Below are positions 6,503 through 13,559 of a stretch of 13,958 nt of DNA, piece by piece. Below the pieces are notes generated by a model. It was not told where the DNA came from, made no database searches, and saw only the letters and a list, made by a program, of their open reading frames with translations. Origin of the DNA: JAHEJB01 sp041748175 (lineage in GTDB: Bacteria; Bacteroidota; Rhodothermia; Rhodothermales; Rubricoccaceae); the NCBI GenBank assembly GCA_041748175.1, contig JBGTDU010000100.1, forward strand, positions 1 to 13,958, in the 5' to 3' direction. A program made the position numbers and the translations under genes. How positions within the stretch are numbered: position 1 is the stretch's first letter; the number at the start of each line of letters is the position of its first letter.

Positions 6503-7522
6503 TCAACCGCCTAGCCTCTCGGTCCTTCGCAGCAACACCAGGAAAAACGGTACGCCGCAGATTGCCGTCAGGATGCCAACGGGAAGTTCCTGACCCGAGA
6601 GCACCGACCGAGCCACAAGGTCGGCAATCAGCAGGAATAGTGCGCCGGACGCGAAGGCCAGGGGAATGACGCGGCGGTGGCTCGCACCGACGAGGAAACG
6701 GATCGCATGGGGGATGATCAATCCCACAAAACCGATGACGCCGGACGCTGACACCAGCACGCCTGTGACGGCGGCGGCGAGGAAAATCAGGAAGCGCTTG
6801 AGGGCCTCGACCGGGATGCCCAGCGAACGCGCGGGTTCCTCGCCGGTGACGAGTGCGTCGAGTGGGCGGGCGAGCACCCAGAGCGCGCCCATCCCCAGAA
6901 CCGAAACCACCAGCGGTAGCCAGACGGAATCCCATCTCACCGACTGGAACGAACCCAATAACCAGAATAGCACGGTCCGGATGCGGTCGGGCGAGGGCGA
7001 CGCATAGGTCACGAAGGCCGTGATTGCCGCCAGGAACGAGGACACGGCGACACCCGCCAGAAGCAAACGCGTCGTGGAAAGACGAGGCCCCGTGCGTGCA
7101 GCAAAGAAAACAATCGTGATCGCCCCTAGCGCTCCGATGAACGCCGCCAGTGGCATGGAGAGGGACTTCGATAGCAACGGCGGCAAAAACCCGAGGTAGA
7201 AGACGGACGCACCGACACTCGCTCCGCTCGACACGCCCAGGATGTACGGTTCTGCCAACGGGTTGCGGACGAGGGCCTGCATCGCCACGCCAATGACCGC
7301 CAGCCCGCCGCCGACTGCGACTGCCAGCAAGGCCCGCGGCATCCGAAGCTGCCAGACGATGGCGTGAACCGCTGGATCGGAGGCGCCCTCTCCGGGACCC
7401 CGGACAAGGGCGTGCCAGACGGCTCCAGGAGGAATCGAAACGCTGCCAATGGCGAGGGCGGCGATCGTCACGACCACGAAGCCGCATCCGAGTCCGAGCC
7501 AGAGGAGCATAACGCGGCTCAT
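6503..7522 (-). CDS. FecCD/BtuC-type ABC transporter permease
   Basis: This is the inner-membrane permease subunit of a metal-chelate ABC importer (cobalamin, haem or siderophore). It has 339 residues with about ten membrane helices. FecCD hallmarks are the SIPPGAVWHAL start region, RMPRALLAVAVGGGLAVIGVAMQALVRNPLAEPYILGVSSGAS (about residues 59-101), GSFQSVRWDSVWLP, ARSLGIPVEALK, the ATPase-contacting GFVGLIIPHAIRFLVGASHR, then the closing ADLVARSVLSGQELPVGILTAICGVPFFLVLL. The gene starts four bases inside the end of the binding-protein gene (ATGA overlap), so the two are one operon. No ATPase gene follows: the next gene is convergent, so the nucleotide-binding subunit must be encoded elsewhere. 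The substrate is not certain. Confidence 0.9.
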   Translation of the reverse strand: MSRVMLLWLGLGCGFVVVTIAALAIGSVSIPPGAVWHALVRGPGEGASDPAVHAIVWQLRMPRALLAVAVGGGLAVIGVAMQALVRNPLAEPYILGVSSGASVGASVFYLGFLPPLLSKSLSMPLAAFIGALGAITIVFFAARTGPRLSTTRLLLAGVAVSSFLAAITAFVTYASPSPDRIRTVLFWLLGSFQSVRWDSVWLPLVVSVLGMGALWVLARPLDALVTGEEPARSLGIPVEALKRFLIFLAAAVTGVLVSASGVIGFVGLIIPHAIRFLVGASHRRVIPLAFASGALFLLIADLVARSVLSGQELPVGILTAICGVPFFLVLLRRTERLGG

Positions 7523-8433
7523 TCCGTCACTAAGGCAACAGGATGAAGAAGGGCCGCTACTTGCGCGATTCCGAGCGCCAGCCGCGGTCCGGGACGGCTG
7601 AGCAAATCAGGGTGAATGCTGTGCACACGTCCGGTTTGTACAGCCGGAATGACGGCAAACGACGCATGCTTCGCCAGGAGCTTTTCGACGGAGTACGGCT
7701 CGTCGGTCAGCACAAGGACAACATCAGGCTGTGTTCGCAGCACGAACTCATCGGACACGACTGCCGCCGCGCCCTCAAAAGCATCCGTCAGGTTGTCGCC
7801 CCCGGCGATACGGACGGCCTCGCTGGCGTAAGATTCCCGCCCGAAGGCGTACAGAACGTCATCGCCAACGAACAGCAAGGTGCGCGGTCTCGGAAAGCCT
7901 TCCGTGGCGGCGTGGACCGAATCAACGGTGCCTTCGAAATCCCTTGCCGCTGGTTCTGCATCAGCGCCCAGCAGCTCGCCCATCCTGCGCATCGCGGCTG
8001 AGATGCTGGCAACGTCGTCGAAAACGAAGAAATAGGTTGGAACACCAACTTTCGCGAGCGCCTCGGCGTCCGTCGGGCTGTTGATTTCCACCGTGCCGAG
8101 CATAAGATCGGGGTTCAACTGAAGGATGCGCTCATGATCGGGCGGGAACGACGAGAACTGAGGCAGCTCGCCGACTTCAGGCGGATAGGTGTCGGCCTGG
8201 CTCGCGGCAAGCAACCTGTCACTTGCGCCGATGGCGTAGACAATCTCCGTAAGGTTCGGCGCCAGTGAAAGAACGCTCCCAACGGGCAGGGCCAATGACA
8301 AGGCCCGACCCATACCATCGGTTATCTCCGCCACCCGGGCGACTTCGTCGTCCGGCTGTTCACGAGTCTGACAGGCGACGACGCCAAGCGCGATCAGCGC
8401 CAGGCTGAGGAGGGAATGGCGGCGGAGTTGCAC
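7519..8433 (-). CDS. BtuF-like periplasmic binding lipoprotein of the ABC importer
   Basis: This 304-residue substrate-binding protein of the TroA/BtuF helical-backbone class captures the substrate outside the inner membrane for the permease encoded next. It starts at GTG 8433. Residues 1-21 form a lipoprotein signal with lipobox VVAC. The family core is clear: SVLSLAPNLTEIVYAIGASDRLLAASQADTYPPEVGELPQF (about residues 53-93), then HERILQLNPDLMLGTVE, a long linking helix, and a second lobe with TLLFVGDDVLYAFGRESYASEAVRIAGGDN and RTQPDVVLVLTDE. The SLAPNLTEIVYAIGA and YPPEV motifs are most like cobalamin binders, but siderophore and haem binders share them. Only 71 bases separate it from the divergent lipid kinase gene, too few for a cobalamin riboswitch. 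Confidence 0.87.
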   Translation of the reverse strand: MQLRRHSLLSLALIALGVVACQTREQPDDEVARVAEITDGMGRALSLALPVGSVLSLAPNLTEIVYAIGASDRLLAASQADTYPPEVGELPQFSSFPPDHERILQLNPDLMLGTVEINSPTDAEALAKVGVPTYFFVFDDVASISAAMRRMGELLGADAEPAARDFEGTVDSVHAATEGFPRPRTLLFVGDDVLYAFGRESYASEAVRIAGGDNLTDAFEGAAAVVSDEFVLRTQPDVVLVLTDEPYSVEKLLAKHASFAVIPAVQTGRVHSIHPDLLSRPGPRLALGIAQVAALLHPVALVTE

Positions 8434-8504
8434 GGCAGAGGGAGAAGCATTTCGTTCGGTAACTTACGCCGAGGCCGCTCCGGGCGGGGCGCCTTGAACC
8501 CGCC
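8434..8504. promoter_or_regulatory. Divergent intergenic region between binding protein and lipid kinase genes
   Basis: This 71-base spacer must hold the start signals for both divergent transcripts. It contains a GC-rich stretch (CCGGGCGGGGC) close to the kinase start. I see no clear -35/-10 pair, operator palindrome or riboswitch. The promoter role is inferred from gene orientation only. Confidence 0.4.
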
Positions 8505-9668
8505 ATGCGCTACGCCTTCGTCCTGAACCCCGCGGCTCGAAACGGACGTGCGGCTAACGTCAGCGCCGCGCTGTTGAAGGCATTGGAGCGCGCGAACCTG
8601 GATTTCGACCTGCTGGAAACCGAGCGGCAGGGCCACGGAACCGAGCTGGCTCGGCTAGCAGCGGAGACGCATGAGGTTGTCGTCGCGGTTGGGGGAGACG
8701 GTACGGTGCAGGAGGTTATGCGTGGCGTGCTTGGCTCGGAGGCTGCCATGGGCATCATCCCGGCAGGCACTGGCAACGACTTTGCGCTGGCGATCGGAAT
8801 GCCCAAAGGGCTGGATGCTTCGCTCGACGCCATGCTCCATGCGGAAACGATTGCGGTTGACGTCGGACGGGTAACGTGGCGGGAGCGAATAGCCGACGGT
8901 TCGCTGGCCGAGTACGAGCGGGCTTTCACCAACTGCGCAGGCGCGGGATTCGACGCAGCGGCGGCAAAGGCCACGCATCGGTACAAAATGCTTGGGGGGC
9001 GACTTGCCTACGTTGCCGCTGTGCTCGAAACACTCTGGAAATGGCGCAAACCGGATGTTGAAGTTGAGATTTGGGCCGGTGGATATGTTGAAGGTGATGA
9101 ACGGCAGACGGCGGTCAGAAGACTACGAGCGGATGTCGGTGGACCGCCACACGCGGATATCGATTCGAGAACCGGGGCTAAGATTGTCGAAACCCCTCCG
9201 AAATCCCAAATCCCAAGTCCCAACTCCGACCATCTGAAATCCAAAATACAAAGTCCGAAATCGAACGGTCCAAAATCCGCAATCTCAATTCCGCAATCCA
9301 AACACATCCACTCCGGCCAGTTTTTCCTCATTGAGATTGACAATGGCTTTTCGGTAGGCGGAGGGTTTCTCCTCACTCCGAGCGCGCAGATTGATGATGG
9401 CTTGTTCGACGTGTGCCTGGTCAAGCACCTCCCGACGCTTCGGGCCCTCCAGCTTATGCCAAAAACCTTCAGCGGCGCACACGTTGGCGAACCCGAGGTT
9501 CAACTGTTTCAGTCCCGCAGCATCCACATCGAAGCGACGGCGCCCCTGCCCGTGCAGGCGGATGGAGAGATTTTATCGACAAGCGCGGTTTCCCTGGATG
9601 CTGAAATCGTCCCGGGAGCGCTGCGAATCCGCGCTCCCAAACTCCGCCTTCCGCCGGAGCGTGGGTGA
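8505..9668 (+). CDS. Diacylglycerol/lipid kinase family protein with low-complexity insertion
   Basis: This is a DAGK-catalytic-domain protein of the YegS/DgkB type that transfers phosphate from ATP to a lipid such as diacylglycerol at the membrane face. Motifs are FVLNPAARNGRA at the start, VVVAVGGDGTVQEVMRG (GGDGT at 63-67), MGIIPAGTGNDFALAIG, and the cap lobe FTNCAGAGFDAAAAKATHRYK. After the second-domain strand come GFSVGGGFLLTPSAQIDDGLFDVCLVKHLPTLRAL and a closing PLPVQADGE. Length is 387 residues against roughly 290-320 usually. The excess is a loop from about residue 195 to 268, and its second half (about 232-267, rich in Ser, Pro and Lys) is encoded by a degenerate C-rich repeat. The frame is kept and conserved motifs continue on both sides, so the gene is probably functional. 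Confidence 0.88.
   Translation: MRYAFVLNPAARNGRAANVSAALLKALERANLDFDLLETERQGHGTELARLAAETHEVVVAVGGDGTVQEVMRGVLGSEAAMGIIPAGTGNDFALAIGMPKGLDASLDAMLHAETIAVDVGRVTWRERIADGSLAEYERAFTNCAGAGFDAAAAKATHRYKMLGGRLAYVAAVLETLWKWRKPDVEVEIWAGGYVEGDERQTAVRRLRADVGGPPHADIDSRTGAKIVETPPKSQIPSPNSDHLKSKIQSPKSNGPKSAISIPQSKHIHSGQFFLIEIDNGFSVGGGFLLTPSAQIDDGLFDVCLVKHLPTLRALQLMPKTFSGAHVGEPEVQLFQSRSIHIEATAPLPVQADGEILSTSAVSLDAEIVPGALRIRAPKLRLPPERG
9198..9303. repeat. C-rich repeat (AAATCCCAAATCCC-type) inside the lipid kinase gene
   Basis: The plus strand carries degenerate units AAATCCC, AAGTCCC, GAAATCC, AAAATCC and GCAATC in tandem for about 106 bases. Read on the minus strand it becomes GGGATTTGGGATTTCGG, the same vocabulary as the intergenic array at 6291-6374. 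Here it is translated in frame as a stretch beginning PPKSQIPSPNS and ending SIPQSKH. Confidence 0.82.
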
Positions 9669-9761
9669 AGGTTGGAGATTCCCCTTCGATTCGCACGAAG
9701 CTCGCAAAGCCTCCTTATCATTCGCACTCTCACCTCTTAGCCGCAACTCTCCGCTGTTCGC
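9669..9761. other. Spacer between lipid kinase and response regulator genes
   Basis: The 93 bases are CT-rich on the plus strand in their second half. No hairpin terminator and no Shine-Dalgarno is visible before the regulator's ATG. I searched by eye for a GG-N10-GC sigma-54 promoter and found none that convinced me. Confidence 0.35.
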
Positions 9762-11153
9762 ATGAGCCAGAAGCGCATCTTCATCGTCGATGACGATCCA
9801 AAGATCGGCGAGCTTTTCGCCACAGTTCTCGAACGCGATGGCTACACGTCCCGCTCATTCGTGAGCGCGAGTGAAATGTTGGACGTTCTGGATGCGGACG
9901 GGGCGCCCGACCTCATTCTGACCGACCTCATGATGCCGGAGGTGACGGGCATCCAGCTGATTGCGGAAGTCCGCAATCGCGAACTCACGCTACCGATCAT
10001 CATTATGACGGCGCACTCGTCGGTGCAGACAGCCGTAGAGGCTATGCGGCTCGGCGCATTTCACTACCTCCAGAAGCCCGTCAATCTCGAAGAGATGCGG
10101 GCGTTATTGGGCAAGGCACTCGAGTTGTATTCTGATAAAATCGAGCTTCGGGAGATAAAAACGGCGCAGAAGAAGAAACACTCTACCTCAAAGATCATCG
10201 GATCCAGCCCGGAGATTGGAGAGGTTCGCAATACGATTGAAACCCTTAAAGACATCCCCAACACAATCGTCCTGATTCGGGGCGAAACGGGCACGGGAAA
10301 GAACCTCATCGCGCAAACGATTCACTATGCCTCGCAGTGGAATACGGGGCGCTTCATGGAGATCAATTGCGCCGCGCTACCAGACAATCTTCTGGAAAGC
10401 GAACTCTTCGGCTACGAGAAGGGTGCATTCACGGATGCCCGCGCGGCGAAACCCGGCCTTCTCGAAATCGCGGATGGCGGCACGGTCTTCCTCGATGAAG
10501 TCGATTCAATGAGCCTGCCGCTGCAGGCAAAGCTCTTGTCGTTCCTAGAAAGCCGCACCTTTCGCCGATTGGGTGGCGTCGATGAATTGCGGGTTTCGAC
10601 ACGAATTCTGTGCGCGACCAACGCTGTGCTGGAAGAAAGCGTGGCCGCGAAGACGTTCAGAAAAGACCTGTTCTTCCGCATCAACGTGGTGTCCATCAGG
10701 CTCCCGTCGTTGCGGCAAATGGGCCGGGATATGCTTCTCATCGCTCAAAGGGTGGGGGAAGACTTTGCGACGGAGTTCAACAAGCCGTTCGATGGTTTTA
10801 CCGGGGCTGCCGAAGAGAAGCTGCTGGCGTACGACTGGCCGGGCAACGTCCGCGAACTGCGCAACGTCATGGAGCGCGCGCTGATATTTGCAAGCTCAGC
10901 AACCCTCGACGCCAAAGATCTGGCGCTCCTGAAAACGCAAGGATTCGAAACCGACAATGCCGATGGCTATTTCCGTTTTCGGTCGGGAGGTGCGCTTGAG
11001 GAGCTTGAGTACGAGTACATCAAACATATCCTCAGCACGAAGAAATCCTCTTACGCGGATGCTGCCCGGCTCCTGGGCATCTCAAAAAAGACGCTCTGGG
11101 AGAAGCGCAAGAAGTTCAACCTGGACGAAGAAGTAGAAGAGATGGCGGAGTGA
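9762..11153 (+). CDS. NtrC-family sigma-54-dependent response regulator
   Basis: This 463-residue cytoplasmic activator remodels sigma-54 RNA polymerase after phosphorylation by a histidine kinase. The receiver domain (about 1-120) has acidic residues D10-D12, phosphoacceptor D55 in LILTDLMMPE, the IIMTAHSS switch region and the YLQKP lysine. The AAA+ domain (about 145-380) has Walker A GETGTGKN (174-181), an ELFGYEKGAFTDA loop (GAFTDA at 221-226, where the classical motif is GAFTGA), Walker B FLDEVDS (D245, E246), an RKDLFFRINVVSIRLPSLR sensor segment and YDWPGNVRELRNVMERA. A Fis-type helix-turn-helix (DAARLLGISKKTLWEKRKKF) closes the protein. No partner kinase lies next to it, so it is an orphan here. 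Targets are unknown. Confidence 0.93.
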   Translation: MSQKRIFIVDDDPKIGELFATVLERDGYTSRSFVSASEMLDVLDADGAPDLILTDLMMPEVTGIQLIAEVRNRELTLPIIIMTAHSSVQTAVEAMRLGAFHYLQKPVNLEEMRALLGKALELYSDKIELREIKTAQKKKHSTSKIIGSSPEIGEVRNTIETLKDIPNTIVLIRGETGTGKNLIAQTIHYASQWNTGRFMEINCAALPDNLLESELFGYEKGAFTDARAAKPGLLEIADGGTVFLDEVDSMSLPLQAKLLSFLESRTFRRLGGVDELRVSTRILCATNAVLEESVAAKTFRKDLFFRINVVSIRLPSLRQMGRDMLLIAQRVGEDFATEFNKPFDGFTGAAEEKLLAYDWPGNVRELRNVMERALIFASSATLDAKDLALLKTQGFETDNADGYFRFRSGGALEELEYEYIKHILSTKKSSYADAARLLGISKKTLWEKRKKFNLDEEVEEMAE

Positions 11154-11301
11154 TCTCGGCGGTCGTTCAATCGCCCGCATCGTCATCCGGGACTGCCGTG
11201 CATCCTTTGTTGGATCCGTCTCGCCTGGCCCTTGGAAGAGTCGGACACGCGTAGATTGCTTTGATTGTACCCTTTGCTGATCGAATCGACCGCAGATAGA
11301 C

Positions 11302-12153
11302 GTGAACGCTCAGGATCGAGATGTTGTCGCTAAGGCCTTGCATCGGCAGGATCCGTCGAAGGTCTGCGGATGTCCCGAGGATCAACGTCGTGGCCTCGAA
11401 CGCCTTGTCCGCGGGGGTGCAGGTCGCCTTGGACTCCGCGCGGATCGCCCGCCAACAGATCCCGATGCCATCAACGCCTGTCTGCTGGCGCCGCAAATAG
11501 CTCGGCTCATCGACCACACGGTCCTCAAGCCTGAGACAACCGAATCTGATATTCGCGTCATGTGCAGCGAGGCCCGAACGCACTGCTTCGCGAGCGTCTG
11601 CGTGAGCCCGGCGTGGGTGCCGCTAGCTGCCGAAGAGTTGCGAGGCGCCTCGTCCGTTGTGTGTACCGTGATCGGTTTCCCGCACGGCGCGCAAAGAACG
11701 CCCGTAAAAGCGTTTGAAACGGGAATCGCCGTACGCGACGGCGCGAGCGAAATTGATATGGTACTAGGCATTGGGCGACTCAAGAGCCGCCTCTATGAAG
11801 CGGTCGAAGAAGACATCCGCGCCGTTGTATCGGAAGCGCAAGGCCAGACAGTTAAAGTTATCCTTGAGACCGCGCTTCTCACCGACGAGGAAAAAGTGAT
11901 TGGGTGCGTGCTTGCGCAAAATGCAGGCGCCGACTTCGTCAAAACCTCAACCGGCTTCGCTTCGCATGGCGCGACGCTCGAGGACGTTGCCCTTATGCGC
12001 CGCGTCGTGGGCGACCACATGGGCGTGAAAGCCTCAGGCGGGATCCGCTCGGCTGACGACGCCTACCAGATGGTCGAGCACGGTGCGACGCGGCTCGGAG
12101 CTAGCGCCGGGGTTGCTATCTTGAAAGGTCTCACGTCAGACGCCGCCTACTGA
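11302..12153 (+). CDS. deoC: Deoxyribose-phosphate aldolase (start uncertain)
   Basis: DeoC cleaves 2-deoxyribose-5-phosphate to glyceraldehyde-3-phosphate and acetaldehyde in nucleoside catabolism. The TIM-barrel core begins at IARLIDHTVLKPETT (about residue 66). It continues with FASVCVSPAWVPLA, CTVIGFPHGAQRTPVKAFE, EIDMVLGIG, KVILETALLTDEEK, ADFVKTSTGF, where K214 is the Schiff-base lysine, and VKASGGIRSADDAYQMVEHGATRLGASAG, which carries the second conserved lysine. The GTG at 11302 gives 283 residues, about 60 more than usual, and the first 65 look unlike the family. No in-frame ATG or GTG lies nearer the core; a TTG occurs at 11338. The true start is therefore unclear. The stop overlaps the next gene's ATG by one base (TGATG), indicating an operon. 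Confidence 0.9.
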   Translation: MNAQDRDVVAKALHRQDPSKVCGCPEDQRRGLERLVRGGAGRLGLRADRPPTDPDAINACLLAPQIARLIDHTVLKPETTESDIRVMCSEARTHCFASVCVSPAWVPLAAEELRGASSVVCTVIGFPHGAQRTPVKAFETGIAVRDGASEIDMVLGIGRLKSRLYEAVEEDIRAVVSEAQGQTVKVILETALLTDEEKVIGCVLAQNAGADFVKTSTGFASHGATLEDVALMRRVVGDHMGVKASGGIRSADDAYQMVEHGATRLGASAGVAILKGLTSDAAY

Positions 12154-12680
12154 TGCGCTTCCATGTAGTTGTAATTCTGGCCGTATTTCTCGGGTTAGCC
12201 GCCTGCTCCGGACCAGTTGGGCCAAACGGCCCCGCTGTGCCGCCGCCAACTGACGATCCCTCGCACCCCGACTACGAGACCTTCGACCCGGCTGGCTATA
12301 ATGCGGAGCCCAGCCCAGGTTCGGAGCCCATCGAGCACGATGTCCCCGATAGGCTGATGGAAGGGCGGGTGGATGTGCCGAATGAAGTCCGGCAAACGGT
12401 TCGCACGGTTGAGGGCTTTCGAATTCAGATCTATTCGGGTGAGGACAGAAACGTCGCCGAGGGCATCCTTACTGAAGCCCGCGTGTGGTGGGAAACCCAG
12501 CGAGGCGCGGCAGAGATCCAGACCGATTTCCAGCCAGAGGTCGCCTACGTCCAACCCTATTACCGCGTGCGAATTGGGGCGTTCGAGTTCCGACAGGACG
12601 CTGAAGCAACGCTGACCCGCGTCCGACAGCGATACGCGGATGCCTTCCTCGTTCCAGATCTCGTGACGATCCGCGATTAG
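12153..12680 (+). CDS. SPOR-domain lipoprotein
   Basis: This 175-residue exported protein has a signal peptide ending in the lipobox LAAC (Cys at about residue 18), then a long Pro-rich linker (about 20-85). Its C-terminal SPOR domain starts at VEGFRIQIYSGEDRNVAEGILTEA and ends with PYYRVRIGAFEFRQDAEATLTRVRQRYADAFLVPD. SPOR domains bind denuded peptidoglycan glycans, often at the septum, so a role in the cell wall or division is likely. Its ATG overlaps the deoC stop by one base, so the two are cotranscribed although their functions do not obviously connect. It is convergent with the glucokinase gene, with only 20 bases between the stops and no clear terminator. Confidence 0.87.
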   Translation: MRFHVVVILAVFLGLAACSGPVGPNGPAVPPPTDDPSHPDYETFDPAGYNAEPSPGSEPIEHDVPDRLMEGRVDVPNEVRQTVRTVEGFRIQIYSGEDRNVAEGILTEARVWWETQRGAAEIQTDFQPEVAYVQPYYRVRIGAFEFRQDAEATLTRVRQRYADAFLVPDLVTIRD

Positions 12681-12700
12681 CGACGTCTGCGCGCTGAGAT

Positions 12701-13495
12701 CTACTCGGCCTGTTGCTTCTTTTTCCGCTTTCGTGGAATCCGGGCGCGAGCCACGATTCCTGCGCCCACGATTCCGGCATCGTTGCCAAGGGTTGCGGGA
12801 ACGAGCCGGGCGTGAGAGAGCAGCAGATGCCCGAACTCGGCCCAGCGGTCGGGCCGACTGACGCCTCCGCCAATAATGAAAAGGTCCGGCGAGAAGAGGA
12901 ACTCAACGTGGTCGATCACTTCCTGGACACGGCCACGCGCCCAGACATCCCACTCCAACTCTTCCGCCTCACGTACGGAGTGCGCGGCGAGATCCTCGGC
13001 GAGTTTGCCGCCAAGCTGAAGGTGCCCCAACTCCGTGTTTGGAAGGAGGCGCCGATCGAGAAAGAGTGCACTCCCGATGCCTGAGCCAAAGGTGAGCATC
13101 AGCGTGACGCCCCTGGCATCTTTCCCGGCACCAAATTTCATCTCGGCGAGTCCGGCCGCATCCGCGTCGTTCACGACAGCGACGCGGCAGCCCGTCTTCT
13201 CCTTGATCAGTTTCGCAGCGGACGTTCCATTCCAGGTTGCGTCCAGATTAGTCGCCATCTCGACGACTCCGTTCCGCACGAGGCCAGGCACGGTGCAGCC
13301 AATCGGTCCCCGCCACTGGAAAAAGCGGACGACTTCCGCGACGGCATTGGCGACGGCCTTTGGCGTCGCGGGCTGGGGCGTTGGGACGCGGAATCGCTCC
13401 GCGAGCAGCTGGCCGCGCTTTAGCAGGACGGGGGCGCCTTTTACTCCGGTGCCTCCAATGTCAACGCCAAGCGCCTTCTTGATCGGTTTGGCCAT
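12701..13495 (-). CDS. ppgK: Polyphosphate-type glucokinase (ROK family)
   Basis: This cytoplasmic sugar kinase phosphorylates glucose with polyphosphate and often also ATP. At 264 residues it has the short length of PpgK. Motifs in order are LGVDIGGTGVKGAPV (phosphate-binding, about 9-23), RVPTPQPATPKAVANAVAEVV, IGCTVPGLVRNGVVEMATNLDATWNG, VAVVNDADAAGLAEMKFGAG with the catalytic Asp region, TFGSGIGSALFLDRRLLPNTELGHL, and SPDLFIIGGGVSRPDRWAEF. The TPQPATP and LLPNTELGHLQ segments are characteristic of polyphosphate glucokinases. The C-terminus is very basic (ARIPRKRKKKQQAE). The ATG at 13495 fits the family; no Shine-Dalgarno is visible. It follows egtD on the same strand after a 64-base gap. 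Polyphosphate use is inferred from family resemblance. Confidence 0.87.
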   Translation of the reverse strand: MAKPIKKALGVDIGGTGVKGAPVLLKRGQLLAERFRVPTPQPATPKAVANAVAEVVRFFQWRGPIGCTVPGLVRNGVVEMATNLDATWNGTSAAKLIKEKTGCRVAVVNDADAAGLAEMKFGAGKDARGVTLMLTFGSGIGSALFLDRRLLPNTELGHLQLGGKLAEDLAAHSVREAEELEWDVWARGRVQEVIDHVEFLFSPDLFIIGGGVSRPDRWAEFGHLLLSHARLVPATLGNDAGIVGAGIVARARIPRKRKKKQQAE

Positions 13496-13559
13496 GGAGC
13501 GGTTTGCCTGAAAGTGAATAGCGCCGGACTCAAGTTCGCACCCTCAAGCGCTTTCTAAC

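Noticed and set aside
6492..7487. Long minus-strand frame overlapping the permease gene
   Set aside because: It is out of frame with the FecCD permease, is Arg-rich and has no membrane pattern.
8434..8504. Possible cobalamin riboswitch before the BtuF-like gene
   Set aside because: The spacer is only 71 bases and shows no B12-box-like sequence; a cobalamin riboswitch needs considerably more room.
11154..11301. tRNA, small structured RNA or sigma-54 promoter between the regulator and deoC
   Set aside because: No cloverleaf, no tmRNA, RNase P or SRP hallmark, and no GG-N10-GC promoter pattern that convinced me.
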